A DNA stretch of 64,000 nt from Trachythela sp. YZ-2020. Lineage: Eukaryota; Cnidaria; Anthozoa; Malacalcyonacea; Clavulariidae. Position 1 is the first letter of the stretch. Every line of letters starts with the position of its first letter. Positions 25,423-64,000 of the stretch are shown one piece after another. The DNA lies in NCBI GenBank assembly GCA_016169945.1, contig JADLSH010000363.1:2170001-2234000 (forward strand), in the 5' to 3' direction. The translations under genes were made by a program, and so were the position numbers. The notes beneath the pieces are model-generated. The model worked only from the letters and a program-made list of their open reading frames with translations. It had not been told where the DNA came from and searched no databases.

Positions 25423-26093
25423 GTTTAGTTTAGTTTAGTTTAGTTTAGTTTAGTTAAAGGTACGTTTACACACTGCGATTTGTCGGGCCGATTTCAGATG
25501 CACGTTAATGATATTTGAAAAATACGTGGCAAACGTCATCTGACAACATCACCAACTGAAAATATTCGTCATTAACATTCAGAGAAACCTAAAATCGGGC
25601 CGACAAATCGCAGCGTGTAAACGTACCTTAAGGTACGTTCACACACAGCGATTTGTCGGGCCGATTTTAGGTTTTGCTGAATGTTAATGACGAATATTTT
25701 CAGTTGATGATGTCGCCAGATGACGTTTGCCACGTATTTTTCAAACATCATTAACGTGCATCTGAAATCGACCCGACAAATCGCTGTGTGTGAACGTACC
25801 TTTAGTTAAACTTGGTTTAATTCAAAACGTACTTGTGCAAGAGCCTGGACGGTCTTTCGTTTTTGAGCCATCTTACTGACGGTCGTATAAACGGGAGTTC
25901 TAGGCGCCACCACAGCTTGCGACGGGTAATAATAAGAACCTGTGTTCTTATCAGCCGCGATGGGAACGGTTGATATACACGGGATGTCTGTTTCACTATT
26001 TTCACACGAGTCCCCGTCCTCATCATCTCTCTCGATTTTGATCGGTCTATCTGCCATCGTTGGTGGTTCATACTGACAAATTTGCATTTCCAT
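22013..26093 (-). CDS. SAM-domain protein of the Polycomb/Atherin 'KLGPA' type, 5 coding exons
   Basis: Coding exons: 25833-26093, 24356-24434, 24080-24244, 22934-23634, 22013-22144. Phases agree, giving 445 aa. The N-terminus is acidic (IKIERDDEDGDSCENSE) and is followed by a conserved-looking stretch (APRTPVYTTVSKMAQKRK). A mixed hydrophobic segment lies at about residues 88-150 (TADEPILFEETIWCNNAK, MIYLIDGLVD). A long Ser/Thr/Pro/Ala-rich linker runs from about 150 to 365. The SAM domain is split by the last intron: WTAEDVAKFVRATDC...VFVDQ then EIDGKALTLLNQDFL...MKLKLGPAMKL. The EIDGKAL and KLGPA signatures are shared by SAM domains of Scm, L3MBTL, SFMBT, polyhomeotic and SAMD1/13 proteins, so a chromatin-associated self-assembling role is plausible. 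No MBT, zinc-finger or winged-helix domain was found, so no gene symbol is given. Just before the ATG there is an acceptor-like site (TATATTCCAG), pointing to a 5' UTR intron. Confidence 0.8.
22255..22407. mobile_element. hAT-type palindromic MITE with exact 8-bp target duplication
   Basis: Ends CAGTGGCGTAGCCAGCC and GGCTGGCTACGCCACTG. Arms extend over about 45 bases through TTTGGTCCCGCTATGCAAAT. Flanked by GAAAAGAC at 22247-22254 and 22408-22415. 153 bases, in the last intron of the SAM gene. Confidence 0.9.
22742..22894. mobile_element. Palindromic MITE next to the SAM-domain exon
   Basis: Arms AAGGCTCTTTTCCACTC and CCAACTCGCAAACTCGCTGC are mirrored at 22845-22894. The element ends about 40 bases from the donor site of the 22934-23634 exon. 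Confidence 0.8.
24739..25031. mobile_element. hAT-type MITE, CAGGGGTGTATATAG family, copy 1
   Basis: Ends CAGGGGTGTATATAG and TCTATACACCCCTG. 293 bases with GAAAAAAT duplicated at 24731-24738 and 25032-25039. Interior shares GGGCAGCAAGGCCC and CTGCTGGATA with the copy at 50659-51145. Lies in SAM gene intron 1. Confidence 0.9.
25392..25455. repeat. (TTTAG)n microsatellite
   Basis: About 13 perfect TTTAG units. The complementary unit resembles the (TAAAC)-type tail of the LINE at 60152-60735, so it may be a retroelement tail, although no LINE body adjoins it. Confidence 0.9.
25457..25802. mobile_element. Two tandem AGGTACGTTCACAC palindromic MITEs
   Basis: Copies of about 173 bases at 25457-25629 and 25630-25802. 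Each begins AAGGTACGTT(C/T)ACAC, carries GCGATTTGTCGGGCCGATTT and ends with the mirror image. The pair is bounded by TTAGTTAA on both sides. Exon 1 of the SAM gene ends 31 bases away (25833). Confidence 0.85.
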
Positions 26094-28800
26094 ATTTTGA
26101 AAATGAATCCTGGAATATAATAGGAAGCAAGGGCATGTTATACGTGGAATTTTTTGCCGCGACTCATGGAAAAAAATGTTTTAACACAGGAGCATGTGTG
26201 GAAATTTGTTCATAGGAAAACGATTTCCTTCATGCTAGGAAGGACGAGCTCGACTTGATCGAGTCGAAGCCTTGACGAGTCGAAGGCGGTGAGCCACCGT
26301 ATGACTCACGTCTGATCAGGGAGAACAGCTACGATGGAAGTGTTAGTTTGGAGCTTATCCAAACCCACCCTGTCAACATTCCCTGTGGGAGGAAACCGGA
26401 GTACCCGGAGAAAACCCACAACTTTCGGTAGAGCGTTGAATGACTCTTTTCACATAAGTGTCATGAGTCCCCAGCGAGAATCGCACTCACGATCTCAGAG
26501 GTGAAAGGCGCTTGCTCTGACGACTGGGCAACCCAAGCTCCCCTGAAAGAAGACAAAATATGCTAGTGCGAAAATTATTTAATGGACAGTTCTATTGTCG
26601 CTATATGTGAAACACAAATGAATGATTGAACAAGTTCAATACTTTTATATGCCTATCTTAATTCTTCCAGTCTCAGCTACATGTTATGATTCAACTGCAA
26701 TTCTATTCCACGAACTGGCTTATATGGCAAGGAAACAATCGGCGAAGTATAGTTGGCCAAGCTTCCATTTCATCTGCGAATAATTTTACATAAAGTTCAT
26801 AATATTGCGCTGACTCTGTCCGAAATTGTGTTATTGACTTACAATTGGCATTTCAGAGAACATTGCTGAAGCCGGGCGCACATGCTACAATTTTAGTCGG
26901 CCAATTTATGGTTTAGGTGCATGGTATTTAACGAAGTCCTTGCAGAGGAGCGAGAATAATGAGCCCACAGATCATACCACATACTGTATCTGGTATTAAC
27001 ATGCATCTAAACCTTTTAGATACACAATTAGAGCAAGACTCCAATCGAGTCTCGAGCACGGTTTCCTTGACAAGTTACAACACAATTACACAAATAAGCT
27101 AGTTTTTCTTTGACAAATCTCTAACTTCTTTTACAACTAGTCTTGCCAGCTTTCGAACAATTTATGTTATGGAGTAATCATGTGACATGCCGGCAACTGT
27201 AACCCAAACAAGTCAAGTGGCAACTACAAACGACGTGTCACGAAAAACCCGCTCTTCTCACGCGTGGTCTTAATAAGTCAGCTGCCGTGTGCCTGCGTTT
27301 CACATGAAACTAATTTAACCCCTTAATTTATCACAAATGCTATTATAAACTATATTCTTTCTTTTATTCTAGCACTTGGAAGTTTAACAAACCAGACACG
27401 AACTCTGATTATATACAAGCACAGCACGTACGAATCATTAAAAATATATTTATGCTTTTCTCCCTAATTAATCGAGGAACACAACATTGTTGCTTCCTTA
27501 AACAAGCAAATTATTTGTACTGATACTGTACATAAATCTAATTTTCGCCAAATTTCTATCCTAAACACGACTATTTGGGTTGCCGCGTTTGCCTATTCAC
27601 TTAAGCTGTAATCCGCCTTCATTAAATTCAAACGACTATTAAATTACATGCGGGCTTCGACTCGAACACGAAATGTCTTAATTTCACAATAATAAACTTC
27701 GTTAAAATCGCAGTATAAACAAACTAAACATAAAATAGTAAAAGGGATGGCAACTTTAAGGCAAAAAGAACCAGATTTCGATAAGGAAAGCTTACCGCAG
27801 ACGAATAATGAGAAATTGACTATGCATACGAAGGAATAAACATTCTAAAACTCGCTTGATTAACGCATCATTAGGACGAATCTAGTCATCAAATTTTCCT
27901 GTCTGGACGTGCTTGTAACGAGAAACTTACCTTTTAAAAACTCGGAGAATCTTTTAAAGGCACAATCTTGCTTCTTTTAGAGTTTATGAGCGGCAAACGT
28001 TGAAACTACAGCCAATCAGCCGGTCTGTCTTTAACGAGACACACTGATTAAACTAAAATCATAAATTAAACAAATTTGCATATGTACTAAGCGGCTCGTT
28101 TATATGGAGCTTCTATATTCCTGTTTATTTTCGCCAACTCATAGCTGAACTTCGAATTCAGAGAAAAAAGCCTTTTCTTTGATTTATCTGAAGTTTAAAA
28201 GCACGACATATGCAAACGAAGGTATTAATTTGCAATAGTTTCGTTTCGCCACAAGGCAAAATAATTATTCATATTCGTGGCGAGATATAATTAGTGATTG
28301 GAACGGTCGCCTTGACGACGCGGCTTATAATGATGTCGCAGCCAATCAGGGGCCGTATGTAATTAGGCAGATAAGACCTTATTAAGAATAATTGTAAACA
28401 GCGAGACATCCGGTTTTGCCAAAAATGGAATATGTCTGTTTGCGAAAGTATCGCTTTGACACAAGCGCGCGGCTAACGAGAATATTTTACGAGATAAATG
28501 TAATTAGGGGTATTATAGAGTCCAAGGTTAACAAATAAGGAACAGAGTTTCCTATTTCCTCAAACTCTTTCGCATACAAGGAATGCAACGTATTACGTAA
28601 TTAAGATAACATCAAAGACAGAAGGCCTTCTTTTTGTCATTATAGAGCACGTTCTTTATATTATGCACGAAGTATAAAGTCAATTAAAAGTGAAGCAGAA
28701 CAATTCTAAGAACACATTCCAAGCGTGACAACAATGTTCGATCTGATTAAGAATTCGGGGATTCTGGTTAAATTCATTCAGTATTAAACTTCATTACAGA
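26094..28800 (-). promoter_or_regulatory. Repeat-poor upstream region of the SAM gene, likely promoter and 5' UTR intron
   Basis: An acceptor-like TATATTCCAG lies about 17 bases before the ATG, implying an upstream non-coding exon. A good donor (AAAAG|GTAAGT on the minus strand) ends at 27931, and a second candidate is near 27790. Upstream of these are two CCAATCA boxes (about 28011 and 28341) and an octamer-like ATTTGCATAT (about 28074). Apart from one SINE (26340-26545) the stretch lacks the repeats that fill the rest of the window. Transcription start not determined. Confidence 0.35.
26340..26545 (-). mobile_element. SINE, GTACTCCGG-type core family, minus copy
   Basis: Contains GGAAACCGGAGTACCCGG and AGAAAACCCACAACTTTCGG, then the complement of a tRNA-like head ending in AAGGCGCTTGCTCTG. 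Near-identical in layout to 61045-61255. Confidence 0.85.
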
Positions 28801-29234
28801 TTTATCATCCAATATGCTGAGTGGAGTAGGAAGGGGTAAGAGCGTATGAAAGGGGTTGGGGGGGAAACTGGCCCGAAAACCGATCTCGGTAAAGCTTTAA
28901 GTTAAATCCGCCGAAAACGTATTTGGAAAAGCGTAGTGTTATTTTTAAGTGATGTAAAGGAAAAGACATTCCCATGTAAGGCTCAGACTTCGAACTTCCA
29001 AACCAGAAAATAAATGTAAAGATATCTTGACGTGACCATTCTGTTGTTCATGGCTATATTTTCACTTCGCTCTAGCTTCAGGGGTAAATGGATTCAATCT
29101 GAACAAAATTTAAATCGAAAGCAACATATATTATAATGAGCCATTCAGACCTCGATCGATTCAGACTAGACATGTAAAACTGAATCATTAAACCACCTTC
29201 GCGCAGACCAGAAATTGAACTTTCTTAAGCCCCG

Positions 29235-29670
29235 GGGGATCAAACGAGGATGAGAGTTCGCTGAGAGTTTACTCAACTCTCATTCTCCGGTCAAACGAGA
29301 ACAAGAGTTGCATGAGAGTCGCGACAGAAATAATTTAGCGCGCGAAACTGAGCCCTGAGAATAATTCTAAAATTTTGGTTCACAAAGTGTTTAAATTTCC
29401 TTCTTAGCTTTTCTTGTTTTTGACACAGTCATAACGTGTTATCTTGTTAAGCTAATTCTTATAGAAAGTGCAAAACACTAGTCTGAATATAGTTGTTCAC
29501 AATTCTTATGCAACTCTCATGACCGGTCAAACGAGCAAAACTCTCATCAACTCTCATCAACTCTCATCAAAATTTGAACCAACTCAAAGTTGATGAGAGT
29601 TGACAAGAGTTGATGGTCAAACGCGACCGAGAGTTGCAACTCTCATTAACTCTCATCTTCGTTTGACCGG
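29235..29670. mobile_element. TCAAACGAG palindromic MITE, copy 2
   Basis: Ends GATCAAACGAGGATGAGAG and CATCTTCGTTTGACCGGGG. Interior shares TTTAGCGCGCGAAAC and TCATGACCGGTCAAACGAGC with the copy at 41785-42702. Confidence 0.85.
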
Positions 29671-30301
29671 GGTTTTAGTTCCTCTCCATCACTTTCAAAA
29701 GTGTTTAAATGCCTATGCCTATTTCGAAGGCAGCAATTTGTAAAATAAATTTTAGTTACGTTGAAGAACAGCGGCCCAATATTTCGCGAAGTGTCCGCGA
29801 CAGGTGTCTTGTGGACGATTTTTGGTTGCTGCTCAAAGATTCTTTAAGAAAACTATAAGATTTAGATATTTATAACTACTTTTTTCATCGTTCAAAATTT
29901 GTTCACTAAACATCATAATAGGCCAGGCATTATATACGTTATGTAAATGTGTTGCCTAAAACTTGTGGAACCCTTTGGGGATCATGTCCTAAACATACCT
30001 ATCCATGTAGTTACCCGCGCAAAAAACTCACAAGTCGTTTCAGGACCTGAAAACATGCAGGTTGTACAAATCTGTTGTGAGTTAGCCGAACCAGGATGTG
30101 TTCGCACTGCTTGTTCCCAGTTGTTGTGATATGTTTGTAACACTTTTTTTAACAAATTTCATGATTACCCCTGTCAGACTTGTTAAAGTTGGTCGAACAA
30201 GTCTGCGATTGTATAAAACTCTTAAAGTGTTTATGCAACGAAATTTCGCCCCATCTTTTTATGATTGCATTTTAAAGAATACTTAAAATGACCGAATAAC
30301 A

Positions 30302-30650
30302 TCTTAAGTAGAATTTTGTTAACTTGCTTCTTTTTTGAGATATTTCACTTCTTTTTTGTGATATGTAAATATCATACTTGTGACATCACACTGCATAATA
30401 CGTTTTTTGAGAGAGCATAATTTTAGAAGTGACAAGAACTTTTACACACAAATAGAGAGGTTACTGACCAGTCACAGATTCAAACATATAAATGCAACTT
30501 TGGGGTAATTTTGACGATGACTACATGAAAACCATATTTAAAAAAAACTCATTATACAGTGTGATGCCACAAGTATATTTGCATATCACACTAAGTGAAA
30601 TATCTCAAAAAAAGAAATAAGTTAACAACATTCTACTGAAGATTGGTGAA
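30302..30650. mobile_element. Inverted-repeat element
   Basis: Arms include TTTTGAGATATTTCACTT and GACATCACACTG on the left, with mirror images at about 30560-30625. No coding interior. Confidence 0.7.
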
Positions 30651-30907
30651 AATTGTTAATGGTTACACTATGAGTGTTTATTAGGTGTAAGGTTTCAAAA
30701 TCGACGGGTATTCTATGATATCGGGAATATCTTTTGGTTCTCTAACTAGTATTTTTGCTACAAGATGATTAGTTGTTGAAACTTGTCAGGACAACTTGGA
30801 TCAAGCAGTGTGAATAGAACTGGTTGACAAGATGTGAGATATACTCATGCCCAATGGACCAGACCGCTCTCGCACATTTAGCTATATTCTAAAACAACAC
30901 GTGTTCA

Positions 30908-61992
<31,085 letters not shown>

Positions 61993-62691
61993 TTTTTATT
62001 TTTGATATTCGTCAACCTATAAATAAAACAGCAGGAGCGACTTTAACTTATGTTAACGTATAAAATGCTAAACACTCTTGCTTTGACAAGTAAAATGGTC
62101 TGGCATTAAACACAATAAAATAACAAAGTAGTGCAGGGTTCTGATTAGAAGCCAGTGACCGGCGAAGTTCACAATCTACTTTTCTTTATTTGAGAAAAAA
62201 CTAAGTCCTTCTATATTTACACAAATGAATATTCATCACATTCCATTGATCAAAGGATTGATAGATTTCGACTTTTCTGATAATTAAGAGTGAAACGGTT
62301 TCATAATTTTTATAATACCATTTATTCCAGAAATATGTAGTGTATAAAAGCTTGAGAAGTGACTCGATTATCCCTACCCAATTTTCTCAGGCCCCTTTGG
62401 ACAGCCTGGTCCCCGGGTATTTCCCCCCCTCTGACCCCCTTCCCCTCTTGCCGGCCTCCTCTGCCCCCCTCCCCAGCCTTGCTACCATTTGCAAGCTGTG
62501 AACTGTAAACGTTTTCCACATTTGTTTACATTTCAAACGTACAAGTTTGGCATTACTTTTATACATGTTCGTAATCCCGCCCATGTTGTTTTTAATGTTT
62601 TATAAATGTAAAAACAAGGTTTTATATCAAATAAAGCATGTTTTGATTGTCAAAATTATGTGGCTGACATTGTACAGACATTGTACATAAC

Positions 62692-62731
62692 CCATTAGCT
62701 TGCAATGCACCCAGGTGCACCCTACTTTAGT

Positions 62732-62770
<39 letters not shown>

Positions 62771-63185
62771 CTGTGGTAGGGTACTGCCAGTTAACAGCAT
62801 AGGCGGATTTTCTGGGGGGGTCGGGGGGTGCGCACCCCCCCAAAAATATTTTGCACCCCCCCAAAACGTTTTCGCACCGCACCTAGAGAAATTTGCACCC
62901 CCCCAAAATAAATTTAAATGCTCATTGGGATAAATGACAGTAGTGTGATTGAAATAAAGATTTTGAACTAAGTAAGACTAAAAACAAGGATTTTGAGCTA
63001 AATAAGACCAAAAATATCAAAATTTTCTGGGGACTTCGCCCCTTACCCCATTGCCAACTGTGCCCCCAGACCCCTGCTGCAGCTTGCTCGACGGCACTAC
63101 GTACCGTGTCGCTCACCTCCCCCCTAAATTTTTGGCACCCCCCCAGAGCAAAATCTGAAAATCCGCCTATGGTTAACAGGTTAAT
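62692..63185. mobile_element. AACCCATTA MITE split by a hAT-type element
   Basis: The family seen at 19484-19692 starts at 62692 (AACCCATTAGCTTGCAATG) and is interrupted after GCCAGTTAACAG. It resumes at 63172 with GTTAACAGGTTAA. Confidence 0.8.
62798..63171. mobile_element. hAT-type element (CATAGGCGGATTTTC ends) with exact 8-bp target duplication
   Basis: Ends CATAGGCGGATTTTC and GAAAATCCGCCTATG. Target duplication GTTAACAG at 62790-62797 and 63172-63179. Interior has several GCACCCCCCCA runs. Fragments of related sequence occur at about 10770-10835 and 49445-49560. Confidence 0.9.
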
Positions 63186-64000
63186 ATTCAGTGTAAAATA
63201 GATATACAAAACATGTCATATTTGATCTAAAACCTTGCTTACAAACATGTACAAAAGTAATGACAAACCTGTATATTTGAAAGGTAAACATATGTGGAAA
63301 AACGTTCACAGTTCGTAGTTGTTTCCAAATGGTAGTAAAGGGCAACCAGACTGTAAAGTTTTATTTTTGCGCGGGAATATTTTCGTGTTCCGTGGCAGCT
63401 GCGCGGAAATTAAGCCAAAACACTTGAGAATGGAGCATAAATACATGCATTTTTTAGCATTTCCTTGAAAATGTGCGGACAGAAATTCAGCTTTGAAATT
63501 CTGCGCTGGGAACCCGTTCCCTGCGCAGACCAAACTTTAAAGTCTGGACGGGCAATGCACAGCTACAGGGACACATAGTCTGGTTAACCCATTTACGCCC
63601 AATGCTTTCCCCTTGAAGAGTTTAATCGTCTGGCATTTGACAGAGTTATATAACAAATAGGGTGTTGTATAAAATATCTACAAATATCCCAACTATTTGA
63701 TCAGCACACAACCACAGAACTATTAGTGCCATCCAATTCATCATTAATATTCCCTTTTTTCCAATATTAAGAGCTTAAATACATATTTGCAAACGTACAG
63801 ATAATCTGTGAGCTTTTGCCATTATAATATGCAAAAATCCTTGTCAGTTTCAGTGCAAACTACAAGTTAAACCTTACGATGAAATCTTTCTAAAGCCAAA
63901 CTATTGCTTAATTTCTGTTTTTACTACAAATTACTATAGTAAAACAGTTAGAACAGGCCCTTGCAAACCTAATTCACAGAGGGAAATTATCAAAGCATCG

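Larger units (their letters stand above)
28801..30907. other. Intergenic stretch between SAM gene region and INO80 stop, with repeats
   Basis: No coding exon recognised. Holds a TCAAACGAG-family MITE (29235-29670), a GTTCGCACTGCTTGTTCCCA repeat (29995-30200), and an inverted-repeat element (30302-30650). The INO80 3' UTR and polyadenylation site must lie just below 30908. Confidence 0.6.
61993..64000. other. Upstream flank of INO80
   Basis: An acceptor-like TTTATAG at about 62017-62023 suggests that the first INO80 exon, or more than one, is non-coding and lies farther upstream. Holds the 62318-62480 repeat and the nested transposon pair at 62692-63185. The rest shows no coding sequence. No core promoter was identified. 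Confidence 0.5.

Overview
This is an intron-rich animal genome window, AT-rich and crowded with short transposable elements. Conserved metazoan genes are split into many small GT-AG exons, the genome is dense in palindromic MITEs and tRNA-derived SINEs, and there is a degenerate TTAGGG-type repeat block. Together these suggest a non-vertebrate metazoan. A cnidarian, probably anthozoan, is my best guess, but that is inference from overall style and no species-specific marker was seen.

Four protein genes could be assembled exon by exon, all on the minus strand. Every internal exon junction in these models keeps a consistent reading phase. (1) 1004-12899: an MGAT5-type N-acetylglucosaminyltransferase V, 19 exons, 685 aa, a type II Golgi enzyme. 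(2) 17561-21254: a DNPH1/RCL-type deoxynucleotide N-hydrolase, 4 exons, 147 aa, with a second diverged copy of its first coding exon in intron 1 (20511-20739) that looks like an alternative start adding a leader peptide. (3) 22013-26093: a 445-aa protein with a C-terminal SAM domain of the Polycomb/Atherin 'KLGPA' type, 5 coding exons, plus a likely 5' UTR intron. (4) 30908-61992: the INO80 chromatin-remodelling ATPase, 38 coding exons, 1671 aa. Its ATPase insertion carries an unusual SPTK-repeat and histidine-rich block.

Layout: 1-1003 is downstream of MGAT5 and holds G-rich tandem repeats. 12900-17560 is a gene-poor, AT-rich gap. 21255-22012 is a short spacer. 26094-30907 is the upstream region of the SAM gene, with a repeat-poor island carrying CCAAT and octamer-like motifs. 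61993-64000 is upstream of INO80.

The introns, above all those of INO80, work as an archive of nested transposons. At least seven insertions have exact target-site duplications that can be read directly: six with 8 bp (hAT type) and one with 9 bp (Mutator type). Several TTAA-bounded palindromic families, SINEs, a LINE tail and a probable Penelope-like fragment are also present. The genes do not form a pathway. They cover N-glycan branching, nucleotide-pool cleansing and chromatin regulation. No tRNA, rRNA, CRISPR array or prokaryotic feature was found.
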